From assembly GCF_900142125.1 (NCBI RefSeq), contig NZ_FQZT01000008.1:62001-126000 (forward strand): a DNA stretch of 64,000 nucleotides. Direction: 5' to 3'. The position numbers and the translations under genes were made by a program. Every line of letters begins with the position of its first letter. Position 1 is the stretch's first letter. Positions 53,308-60,651 of this stretch are shown here, piece by piece. A model generated the notes under the pieces. The model had not been told where the DNA came from, made no database searches, and saw nothing but the letters and a program-made list of their open reading frames with translations. Origin of the DNA: Malonomonas rubra DSM 5091. GTDB taxonomy: Bacteria > Desulfobacterota > Desulfuromonadia > Desulfuromonadales > Geopsychrobacteraceae.

Positions 53308-53406
53308 TTAAAAGAGAGGAACATGAAAGGTCAAATACAGATCTCTTTGCGAACTGTCATCATCTTGAATTGCTTGCTGGAGCACCTGTCCCATCGAACT
53401 TGTCAT
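53308..53406 (-). pseudogene. Truncated cheW-like N-terminus (32 codons)
   Basis: AAGGAG stands 6 bases before an ATG at 53404-53406, and the frame runs 32 codons to a TAA at 53308-53310. The peptide MTSSMGQVLQQAIQDDDSSQ then RDLYLTFHV resembles the beginning of CheW proteins, where a hydrophilic tail leads to a LTFxLGxE strand, but it stops right after LTFHV. The stop lies 7 bases from the liv terminator repeat, so the gene seems to have been cut at a rearrangement point. Confidence is limited by the short length. Confidence 0.35.
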
Positions 53407-53505
53407 CACCATCTCCTTCTGGAAAACAACGCGAACGACAGAAAAAATCGCCCCTCTAAAAATGGGTGGTTATGAAAGTTCGACAAAACGCATTCTGCTG
53501 GAACA

Positions 53506-53718
53506 TCAACTCTGCCACAGGGTCCAGGCCAGATCATTTTTATTGTTACTTTGGGTAAATTTAGCTGCGCAAGTCTGACACTGGTAATCCTGCTCTTCAA
53601 ACCTTCTGGACTTAACACCTTTGAATATCCGCTGTTCACCAACTTTGCTCAATTGTTCATGCGGTTTGCTCCTGCTGTTTTTCTTGCCCTGTTCTTTACA
53701 TTGCTCACAAATACTCAT
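53506..53718 (-). CDS. Small zinc-ribbon protein
   Basis: A 70-residue protein with two CxxC knuckles: MSICEQCKEQG at the N-terminus and YQCQTCAAKFTQ near residue 45, typical of a zinc ribbon. The intervening region is basic. AAGAGAA lies upstream. It follows the larger zinc-ribbon gene by 53 bases and lies within the repeat-flanked segment. Function unknown. Confidence 0.65.
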   Translation of the reverse strand: MSICEQCKEQGKKNSRSKPHEQLSKVGEQRIFKGVKSRRFEEQDYQCQTCAAKFTQSNNKNDLAWTLWQS

Positions 53719-53771
53719 TATGTTCTCTTTTCATGGGTTAGTTTCCGGTATGACACAATCGCGCAGAGGGT

Positions 53772-54176
53772 TTATTTACAACGCATGATTTTTCTGCCTG
53801 TTGAGAAAAGTACCTCAATTTTTCGCGAACCGGCATTACCCTGTACCAATCCGAGACCGAAAACCGGGTGACTGATCAGGGCATTAGGCTTATAAGGTGC
53901 GGCCATTGAATACTCAATGACTTTACTTTGATCAGCGACAGCAAGCTGATTCTCCCACTTCTTCTGCTCGCTTTCGACCTTTCGCGGCGCTTGTTTGGTG
54001 TAGGCCCTTTTGGGCGCAATAGGCGGCCTGTACTTATGCTTGCGGCTACAAAGGGTGCACTCGACTTTTTCCGGCACATTGTCCACAAGACTAACAATTA
54101 TCGATTCGGTATTCAGTTTGCACTTGGTACAACGGGCCTGAATCTGGTCACCAGGGGCGAGGATCGTATCGGGCAT
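53772..54176 (-). CDS. Zinc-ribbon protein with SH3-like tail
   Basis: Protein of 134 residues. Two CxxC pairs (ARCTKCKLN, VECTLCSRKHKY) form a zinc ribbon; a basic linker with RAYTKQAPRKVESEQKKW follows; the C-terminal HPVFGLGLVQGN...IEVLFSTGRKIMRC resembles the small SH3/Tudor-like nucleic-acid-binding tail found on some helicases and RNA-polymerase-associated proteins. It precedes the small zinc-ribbon gene in the same direction. Nucleic-acid binding is inferred. Confidence 0.75.
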   Translation of the reverse strand: MPDTILAPGDQIQARCTKCKLNTESIIVSLVDNVPEKVECTLCSRKHKYRPPIAPKRAYTKQAPRKVESEQKKWENQLAVADQSKVIEYSMAAPYKPNALISHPVFGLGLVQGNAGSRKIEVLFSTGRKIMRCK

Positions 54177-54488
54177 TATAAACTCCCATTGGCTGAGCCA
54201 AGTTATGGCCTCTAAAGCCCAGGGAGACAGCTGGAATAAAAGAGTCGCTTGACAGGTTAATTCTATACAGACAGCGTATTGTTCTTTTCAGTCCTTATCG
54301 TACATCTCCATACGGATGGAAGGGTTGGCGTCGTATTAGAAAGGAACGGCTGTCAGCAGATTTTTAAGCTTACTCCTTTAGACACAATAAAGATAGTCAG
54401 GAGAAAAAAAGGGGCAGGCACCTTTTACGCCTGCACTTTCCCACTAACTATCCTGTTAAGAAGCCTCCATCACATCAGCCGCCAAGGG
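54177..54488. other. Non-coding segment with a palindromic short repeat
   Basis: 312 bases between the zinc-ribbon gene and repeat copy B. AAAAAAAGGGGCAGGCACCTTTT near 54403-54425 resembles REP-type elements seen in related genomes; the short ORFs that cross it look non-coding. Confidence 0.4.
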
Positions 54489-54595
54489 TGAAGAAAGCTT
54501 ACTTGGGGTTGCAGGTTTGCCCTTATGCTCTCGATTCGTTAGGATGTTTGATTGAGACAAAAAGTCACTGTTAGTTTAAACTACGGTGACTTTTT
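54489..54595 (+). repeat. Copy B of livF-tail/terminator direct repeat
   Basis: TGAAGAAAGCTTACTTGGGG at 54489-54508 repeats the livF2 3' end with one mismatch, and GACAAAAAGTCACTGTTAGTT (54556 onward) matches the left arm of the livF2 terminator. The hairpin arms AAAAAGTCAC / GTGACTTTTT at 54559-54568 and 54586-54595 can still act as a terminator. No complete livF precedes it, so it is a remnant or a duplicated junction. Confidence 0.65.
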
Positions 54596-54655
54596 AATTC
54601 ACAGGTTGTTTCATTGCTGCTAGATAGCAAAAATTGTGCGTGAAAGGAAAAGTAT

Positions 54656-54937
54656 ATGAGCGAAAAAATTACTGAGAAAGAACTGTTTGATATGGCCGAT
54701 AAGTTTATCTCTGTCGCAAACCAATTAGTTCAAAATAACGACCAAAACCTGCCGAAAGTCGGGGCGGCGTTTCGCTATGCCGCTGCAAGGTTCAGTGCCC
54801 ACGAAGCATCCCTTAGCACTGCGAATCTGGCTGAAGAGAGAGTAAACGCATTGGCCTGGTTTACAGAGCAGTACAACACTATGCTGCAAAAAAATTTGGA
54901 CCAGTACGTTGCCCTTCAGCAAAAGGAAAATAAATAA
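54656..54937 (+). CDS. DUF3144 family protein
   Basis: Soluble helical protein of 93 residues. DMADKFISVANQLVQ, VGAAFRYAAARFSAHEAS and FTEQYNTMLQKNLDQYVAL fit the DUF3144 family, whose function is unknown. AAAGGAAAAGTAT precedes the ATG. It is the first gene after the livF-tail repeat. Confidence 0.82.
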   Translation: MSEKITEKELFDMADKFISVANQLVQNNDQNLPKVGAAFRYAAARFSAHEASLSTANLAEERVNALAWFTEQYNTMLQKNLDQYVALQQKENK

Positions 54938-54968
54938 ACAGGGTTCATGACTCGTTAAGCATTAAAGG

Positions 54969-55382
54969 ATGGAGCCAGAAAAGGTGAATTCAATAGTTAC
55001 AATAATTCTTTCGCTAATTCCATTTGTCGTGGTGGGAGGCTGGCTTGTCTACAAAGCAACAAAATCGAAGCATTCTTTCCTGGCAAAGCCTGGAGGCTCA
55101 CCGCAAAAGATAAGAGTCGGGGATAAAAACTACATTGTCAGAAAAAAGTCCAGGATTCTGGCGGTTGAAAAGAAAACAGGAAAAGAAGTCATTGTCACGA
55201 CCTGCGGGTTTGAAAACGAACAGACTCAGCTGGATGAAGAGCTCAAAACCCTGCCTGAAGGGGTAAAAATTCGCTACAAGCTGGACAACGGAATTTTCTC
55301 TCCAGAGGAATCTGACTGGTTAGCGGGCGAAGACTTTAGTTTTTCAGGGGTAACCCAGGTTGAAGAATATGAACAGGAATAA
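54969..55382 (+). CDS. Membrane-anchored protein of unknown function
   Basis: Protein of 137 residues. One N-terminal membrane span (about 9-28, IVTIILSLIPFVVVGGWLVY) is followed by a basic linker and a soluble beta-rich domain (VGDKNYIVRKKSRILAVEKKTGKEVIVTTCGF) with an acidic C-terminus. Not a family I recognise. A start at the ATG (54969) or at a GTG 5 codons later is possible. It lies 31 bases after DUF3144. Confidence 0.6.
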   Translation: MEPEKVNSIVTIILSLIPFVVVGGWLVYKATKSKHSFLAKPGGSPQKIRVGDKNYIVRKKSRILAVEKKTGKEVIVTTCGFENEQTQLDEELKTLPEGVKIRYKLDNGIFSPEESDWLAGEDFSFSGVTQVEEYEQE

Positions 55383-55455
55383 AAACTAGCAGACTATCGC
55401 AGCCGGCAAACTCATCGTCTCCCCTCACAGCAAACACCACAAGCAAAGGGCAACA

Positions 55456-56112
55456 ATGGAAACCAACGTCTTCGAACGCACTCACACCACTGCAACTGAA
55501 ATCAGTGCACACCTTTACAACGCCATTATCGGCATCACCCTGCTGGTCGGTTTCGCCATCAATTACGCGATGGTTAAATACATCCCGGTTGAAGCGATCC
55601 TGTCGATCAACACCTGGGTGTTTTTCATCGGCTACTTTGTCTGCTGCATGGCCGGAGTAGCCCTGTTCTCGAGATCAGACAACCCTGCGGTCAGTTTTCT
55701 CGGCTACCTGCTGGTAGTCACACCGTTCGGACTGGTGATCAACCTGGTGGTCAGCCGCTATAATCCAGCCATCGTGATCGATGCGATCCAGGCGACAGCG
55801 TTGATTACCACCATCATGATGATCCTCGGCACCATGTACCCGGCTTTTTTCCGCGGCATCGCCCGTGGGCTCTTCGTAGCGCTGCTCTGCACCATCGTTG
55901 TCGAGCTGGTGGCGATCTTTATTTTCAAAACCCATCACACCATCATCGACTGGATCGTGGTGCTGATCTTCAGTGGTTATATCGGCGTTGACTGGGGTCG
56001 CGCCAACAGTATCCCGCGCACCGTCGATAACGCTATCGATTCGGCAGCAGCGCTTTACATGGATATCATCAACCTGTTCCTGCGCCTGGTGAGAATTCTG
56101 GGACGGCGCTAG
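55456..56112 (+). CDS. Bax inhibitor-1/YccA family membrane protein
   Basis: Protein of 218 residues with seven membrane spans. HLYNAIIGITLLVGFAINYAMVKY at the N-terminus and a C-terminal IVVLIFSGYIGVDWGRA, with a conserved Asp, match the YccA/YbhL/BI-1 family, whose bacterial members affect protease control or act as proton-driven calcium leaks. GGCAACA precedes the ATG. The role here is not evident from context. Confidence 0.85.
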   Translation: METNVFERTHTTATEISAHLYNAIIGITLLVGFAINYAMVKYIPVEAILSINTWVFFIGYFVCCMAGVALFSRSDNPAVSFLGYLLVVTPFGLVINLVVSRYNPAIVIDAIQATALITTIMMILGTMYPAFFRGIARGLFVALLCTIVVELVAIFIFKTHHTIIDWIVVLIFSGYIGVDWGRANSIPRTVDNAIDSAAALYMDIINLFLRLVRILGRR

Positions 56113-56204
56113 GTTCAGCAAAAACACCGAGGAAGGCCAACTCAATCATCTGCATTGCGCTTTCGCTTGGCCCTTTTATTCAGATTGAAGAGCGCTGATC
56201 GCTA

Positions 56205-57332
56205 CTACCACTTCTCTTTTTTTGGTTCCAGCTTTACCAGTTCGTATGTGCGGCTTCCCAAACCGACCTTTTCTGCGTGTTCCAAGGTCACCTCCCAATC
56301 GATGGCTGGATGCACGCCGCGGAACTTGTCACCACCCGGCTCATGACCAGTGGCGAGGGCGGTTCCCGGTAAACCCTGCGCCTGGTTGACCAGGTCGGCG
56401 CAAGCCTGATCAATGGCAACCGGGTCCTGGCTGACGAGGATGCCGATATCGGCAACAATCGCGGCATCGGAATGACCGTAGCAGTCGCAGGCCGGGCTGA
56501 CCTGGGTGATGAAATTGACATAGAGCTGCTTACCCTGCTTTCCGGTTACCGCGCCGAGTGCGTATTCGGCCATTTTGCGCATGACGTTATCGGCCGCTTC
56601 GTTCCACTGAATCTGGATGGCCTGTTGCTCGCAAACAGTGATGCAGCGGCTGCAACCGGCGCAGCGCTCCGGGTCGATGACAGCGGTGGTGTTACTGAAA
56701 CTGATAGCACCATGAGCGCAGGAGCGCAGGCAGGCGCGACAGAGATTGCAGCGTTTTCCATCAACAACCGGGGCAACGCTCGAGTGCTGCTCCAGTTTTC
56801 CTTCCCGGCTGGAGCAACCCATCCCCAGATTTTTGATCGCGCCGCCGAAACCGGTCAGTTCGTGGCATTTGAAATGGCTGACTGTCAGCAGCATATCAGC
56901 TTCAAGAATTTCCAGACCGATATCGGTCGACTGCAACACCTCACCCGAAATCGGCACCCGCTTTGCCGAAGAGCCACGTAAACCGTCAGACATGATCAGC
57001 GGAGCATCAACCACGGCATAAGCGAAGCCGTTCTGGATACCGCATGCCAGCGCCGAAACGGCCTCTTTACGCTGCCCCGGGTAAAGGGTGTTGGAATCGG
57101 TCAAAAATGGCTTGCCGCCAGCGGCCTTGACCCGCTCAACGATTTCCCGGATAAAAACCGGCCGGACATAAGCGTGTCCGCCCTTTTCTCCGAAATGCAA
57201 CTTGATAGCGCTCAGGTCGCCCTCGGCAACCAGTTCCTGTAAACCAGCAGCCTCAAGCAAGCGACGGAGTTTAACAAACAGGTTTTCCCGGCTTCCGGCA
57301 CGCAAATCAGCAAACCAAACGGGTACTGACAT
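56205..57332 (-). CDS. DUF362 protein with two 4Fe-4S ferredoxin motifs
   Basis: Protein of 375 residues. The DUF362 part (LFVKLRRLLEAAGLQELV, AIKLHFGEKGGHAYVRP, HFKCHELTGFGGAIKNLGMGCSS) is followed at about 195-240 by two Cys clusters, CNLCRACLRSCAHGAI and CAGCSRCITVCEQQAI, each ready to bind [4Fe-4S]. A later CDCYGHSDAAIVADIG is also characteristic. The family role is unknown, though electron transfer is implied. ATG follows AGGAGGAAAGAAG. Stand-alone on the minus strand. Confidence 0.9.
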   Translation of the reverse strand: MSVPVWFADLRAGSRENLFVKLRRLLEAAGLQELVAEGDLSAIKLHFGEKGGHAYVRPVFIREIVERVKAAGGKPFLTDSNTLYPGQRKEAVSALACGIQNGFAYAVVDAPLIMSDGLRGSSAKRVPISGEVLQSTDIGLEILEADMLLTVSHFKCHELTGFGGAIKNLGMGCSSREGKLEQHSSVAPVVDGKRCNLCRACLRSCAHGAISFSNTTAVIDPERCAGCSRCITVCEQQAIQIQWNEAADNVMRKMAEYALGAVTGKQGKQLYVNFITQVSPACDCYGHSDAAIVADIGILVSQDPVAIDQACADLVNQAQGLPGTALATGHEPGGDKFRGVHPAIDWEVTLEHAEKVGLGSRTYELVKLEPKKEKW

Positions 57333-57390
57333 CTTCTTTCCTCCTGGAAAATAGAATATTTATTCGCGTAATCTGGCAAGCTGGCCATGA

Positions 57391-58773
57391 TCAGCGCTTA
57401 CTTTTTTCTCCAAACACAGCCGCATCCATCGCCCGGCTCAATCGATTCTGCCGATCCTCTTTGTCGGGTTCCGGCTCTTTCGTTTCCGGCAATTCACGCT
57501 CTTCAAAAACAATCGATGCCGGCTTTGTGACCCTCGGTGCAGCCAGTTCTTCTTCGACATTTCCAATCGTGACCCGTTCTTTTGCCGGAAAAATTTCGTC
57601 AGCTTGCCCTGCAAGAGGAACCTCTGCACTTCCGTCCGATTCTCGTGCCAGCAGTTCTGAAGCATCACTCACGCAGGGTTCTATTGCTTCCAGTGTTTCG
57701 ATTGTCTCTTCTTCAGTGATCGCCGCACTTGAAGCATCAAGCTGATCAATGCCCGTTTCAGCGTTCTCTGGCGAAACCGGATCCTCGCTGATGACCTGCT
57801 GTTCGAAATTCTCTACTTTTTTCTTTTTTAAAGTACGGATGCAAAGTAACGCACCAAGGAGCAGCAAGAGCGAGGCAAAAGCGATGGTCAGGCTGGATGG
57901 TAAAAAGTTGTCGACATCAATTTTTTTTCCGGCAACGGCCGTTGCAATTTCAGGTGGCTTTGTCCGCTCCGGCTGTTCTGCGTGTTCAATTGCAGGCATC
58001 TTTTCCGTAGCCTCGATCTCGACCGGCAGTGCAGTCTCCGTTTCTGCACTTGCCGATTGATCCACATCTGCAACGGGCAAAGCTGCTTCTACAGAACTGA
58101 CCGGAACAGAGTTCATCGCTTCCGCGTCGGCCTCAACGGGTACAGACTGCTCAGGCGCAACAGTCACCTCTTCAGGGACGTCCACAGGCTCACTGCTCAA
58201 ATCGATATCTTGAGCGGTTACAGAGGGCTCTTCGACAGGCACAACATTCGCCGCCGTCACCTCTGGCGCAGCAACTGCAGTCTCTTCGACGCTGTCGGAT
58301 ATGACCGCCGACGCAGCAAGCTCGTCAGAAACAGGTTCGGCCTGCTCGAGCATCGGGGCCTCTTCCAACTCGACCGCAGTTGGAAGGGCAGCCGTTTCAA
58401 CCTCTTCAGGCTGGTACATTTTGACCAGCCGGTTGCGGCTGATGTAGACATTCATCATCATCGCATCGGGATAGACCTGCCGAACTCTGGCCAACAGCTC
58501 TTCAGCTGTTGCAAGATCCGCAAATCCCCCAACCCGCACGACGTAATAATCATCGAGATTCTCGATCCGCAGGTTCTCCAAGTCTGCGTCTTGGAGCTTA
58601 GAGCGAACCTGATCAAACTGCCGCAAAGCCCGTTCTTCGGTCAGGTGGCTGCCAATCTGGACAGAGTTGACCAGGTCTGCCGCAAGTACAGATCCTGCAA
58701 AAGCGATCAGGAACAGGACAATCCAGACCATTAGTCCTTTGTGTAAAACTGGCATTTTTTTACGCTTCCACAT
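57391..58773 (-). CDS. SPOR-like/FimV-like membrane protein
   Basis: Protein of 460 residues. A signal sequence (about 10-31) leads to a periplasmic SPOR-like repeat (LVNSVQIGSHLTEERALRQFDQV, YYVVRVGGFADLATAEELLARVRQVYPDA) at about 35-110. A low-complexity region rich in Pro, Glu, Val and Ala covers about 115-290. A membrane span near 293-312 is followed by KKKK and an acidic cytosolic tail. This periplasmic-domain/span/acidic-tail layout recalls FimV, which uses LysM instead of SPOR. GGGGGAGTT precedes the ATG. Peptidoglycan binding is inferred. Confidence 0.7.
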   Translation of the reverse strand: MWKRKKMPVLHKGLMVWIVLFLIAFAGSVLAADLVNSVQIGSHLTEERALRQFDQVRSKLQDADLENLRIENLDDYYVVRVGGFADLATAEELLARVRQVYPDAMMMNVYISRNRLVKMYQPEEVETAALPTAVELEEAPMLEQAEPVSDELAASAVISDSVEETAVAAPEVTAANVVPVEEPSVTAQDIDLSSEPVDVPEEVTVAPEQSVPVEADAEAMNSVPVSSVEAALPVADVDQSASAETETALPVEIEATEKMPAIEHAEQPERTKPPEIATAVAGKKIDVDNFLPSSLTIAFASLLLLLGALLCIRTLKKKKVENFEQQVISEDPVSPENAETGIDQLDASSAAITEEETIETLEAIEPCVSDASELLARESDGSAEVPLAGQADEIFPAKERVTIGNVEEELAAPRVTKPASIVFEERELPETKEPEPDKEDRQNRLSRAMDAAVFGEKSKR

Positions 58774-58969
58774 AACTCCCCCCGATTCCGTTTCGCATTA
58801 TCTCCAGATGCGAGCAGGATTCTAAATTTCCAAAGTATGTGAAAGTATCAAGTATTCTCTCTCCGTTCAACCAAGAGACAACAGTACTCGCAAATTCAGG
58901 GGCAAATTTGTTAAGGTTGGCAAATAGACTGAAGTCCTGCGTCCAAACGAAGAACAAAGGTTCACTGCC

Positions 58970-59485
58970 ATGCCAGTTACAATCATCCACAGTTACCAAT
59001 TAACCAAAGACCTCTGGCGCCAGTTTTACGAGGCCCATTACAGCTGCGACCGCGGGTTGAAAATGCGTTACCTGTGGGGAGCGGTCTGTATTTTCATCGG
59101 CTCGCTCGGATTCGGTGGTTATTACGAATCGAAGCTTGTCGCCGGGCTGCTGCTGGCAACCGGTTTCTTCGGTGTTTTGTCAAAGCACCTGCTGATCTAT
59201 AAATCGCTGCGGGCTGCCAGCGAGCACCCTTTTTTCGGCAAAGAGCTGACCGTTTCCGTATCCCCGGAAGAACTTTCGGTCCGCAGTGAAAACTCAGGCT
59301 ACAGCCAGCCGTGGGACAACTTTATCGGCTATCGCAGGCTGAACCCCGGCTTTCTGCTTTACCACGACCGCAACTCTTTCTTTTTCATCCCGACAGCCGA
59401 ACTGACCGCTGGTGATATCAACCGGATTCTACGAATTTTAACTGACTCCCAAGTGCCTGAGGTTCAGGATTTCAGGCGTAAATAA
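58970..59485 (+). CDS. YcxB-like membrane protein
   Basis: Protein of 171 residues. Two spans at about 33-50 and 55-72 (YLWGAVCIFIGSLGF, GLLLATGFFGVLSK) precede a soluble beta-rich domain with KELTVSVSPEELSVRSENSGYSQPWDNFIGYRR, the YcxB-like C-terminal pattern. Divergent from the SPOR-like gene across about 196 bases with no other gene. Function unknown. Confidence 0.75.
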   Translation: MPVTIIHSYQLTKDLWRQFYEAHYSCDRGLKMRYLWGAVCIFIGSLGFGGYYESKLVAGLLLATGFFGVLSKHLLIYKSLRAASEHPFFGKELTVSVSPEELSVRSENSGYSQPWDNFIGYRRLNPGFLLYHDRNSFFFIPTAELTAGDINRILRILTDSQVPEVQDFRRK

Positions 59486-59534
59486 AGGCGCAAAGAATTT
59501 CTTTGAAATGCAATCCAATCAAAAGGACGAGAAC

Positions 59535-59789
59535 ATGAACAACACGGAAAAAGGAAAACAGATGCTGGAAGAAGTTGCGCTTCGTTACGCCGAAGGTCAC
59601 GGCCTGCGCCCCACAGTTGAGTGGGTTGACCAGGGCTACGAATGGCTGTTGCGGCTCAACACCGATGAGCACACGGTACGGGTCGGTTTTTCCATCGACG
59701 AAATCGAGTTTTTTGTCGATGGCAGCGCGGAAGAGAACAGAGATACCAAGATGAAAATACGCAACGCTTTTGCCAGCTTGTCGATGTAG
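59535..59789 (+). CDS. Small protein of unknown function (84 aa)
   Basis: AGGA stands 7 bases before the ATG at 59535. The protein is beta-rich (HGLRPTVEWVDQGYEWLLRLNTDEHTVRVGFSIDEIEFFVDG) with a helical N-terminus (GKQMLEEVALRYAEG). No family recognised. It is collinear with the YcxB-like gene, 49 bases after it. Confidence 0.65.
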   Translation: MNNTEKGKQMLEEVALRYAEGHGLRPTVEWVDQGYEWLLRLNTDEHTVRVGFSIDEIEFFVDGSAEENRDTKMKIRNAFASLSM

Positions 59790-59833
59790 CAACCGGCCCG
59801 GGTGACGCTAAGTCCGGCTCAATTCTTTCACGT

Positions 59834-60181
59834 TCAACATTTTGCCAAGCGTCGAACGAGATCAACCTCGGCATAGCGACCGAGCGTTTCCAACGCATCC
59901 ACCCCACTGTCGAGATGCTCTTTTGCGTCACCGGAAAGATATGCGGACAAAAAAGCGGCCAGCTCGGCTTGTGCTGCGGCCTGCTTTTCCTCCGGCGTAC
60001 GCTTCTTCCCAGCTTCCAGCCACAAGTTCTCGGAGCGATTCTGGTGAAAGCTGCGGGCCTCCGCAAGCAGGCTCAGCCGTGTTTCCAATGACTCATCGCC
60101 GCCGGTCCGAAAAGCCTCCAGCAAATCATCGCTGAAACCATCCTGAATCAATTCCACGAGTCTGATCAGTTTATTCTTCAT
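59834..60181 (-). CDS. Small helical protein of unknown function (115 aa)
   Basis: All-helical, acidic protein (RLVELIQDGFSDDLLEAFRTGGDES, EEKQAAAQAELAAFLSAYLSG, LETLGRYAEVDLVRRLAKC). It starts one base after the end of the GIY-YIG gene, so the two are probably coupled. No family recognised. Confidence 0.7.
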   Translation of the reverse strand: MKNKLIRLVELIQDGFSDDLLEAFRTGGDESLETRLSLLAEARSFHQNRSENLWLEAGKKRTPEEKQAAAQAELAAFLSAYLSGDAKEHLDSGVDALETLGRYAEVDLVRRLAKC

Positions 60182-60182
60182 A

Positions 60183-60476
60183 TCACCTCAATTTCGCTCC
60201 ATCCCTGGAAAGAGAGACACCGGCCGCTGCTGCAAAAGCAGCAACCAATTGCCGTTTTTCAGTCGCCGGCATCCGTTTGATTTCAATCTCCCTGCGGCTT
60301 GCGCTGCTGCGATCATGACCATCTTCACGGTAAACGACGCGCAAGGGCAAACGACCGCGAAAATATTTGGCTCCGCCGCCGTCCCGGTGCTGCCGAAACC
60401 TGCGTTCAACATCGGTGCTGATGCCTGTATAAAGGGAATCATCGGAGCAAAGAATTATGTAGACCTGCCAATTCAT
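60183..60476 (-). CDS. GIY-YIG nuclease family protein
   Basis: Protein of 97 residues. The motif is W-x-V-Y-I-I-L-C ... LYTGISTDVERRFRQHRDG, the YhbQ-like stand-alone GIY-YIG form, with the catalytic Tyr and Arg present and a GGAKYFRGR segment. ATG lacks a strong ribosome site. It is likely a structure-specific DNA nuclease of repair or unknown role. Confidence 0.88.
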   Translation of the reverse strand: MNWQVYIILCSDDSLYTGISTDVERRFRQHRDGGGAKYFRGRLPLRVVYREDGHDRSSASRREIEIKRMPATEKRQLVAAFAAAAGVSLSRDGAKLR

Positions 60477-60651
60477 ATCGCCCTTCTTTCGAGATCGTTA
60501 CGGTAGCACAGCACTCATGGACAGGCCAGCCGCCAAGGGACAAAATCTTTTGCATCAGCGTATTGAATTTTGAAGAGAAATGGCTATTATTAAGTGTTGC
60601 TTAAGAAAAGGAAGCTAATTTTTCTCTTCTGCATTGTGCTAAGGATGTCCG

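Noticed and set aside
53323-53475. Plus-strand 50-codon frame with AGAGAGGAAC upstream
   Set aside because: The peptide is His-rich without family resemblance, and the opposite strand carries a better CheW-like reading with a better ribosome site.
54279-54491. 70-codon plus-strand frame
   Set aside because: Crosses the REP-like palindrome and repeat copy B, and lacks a ribosome site.
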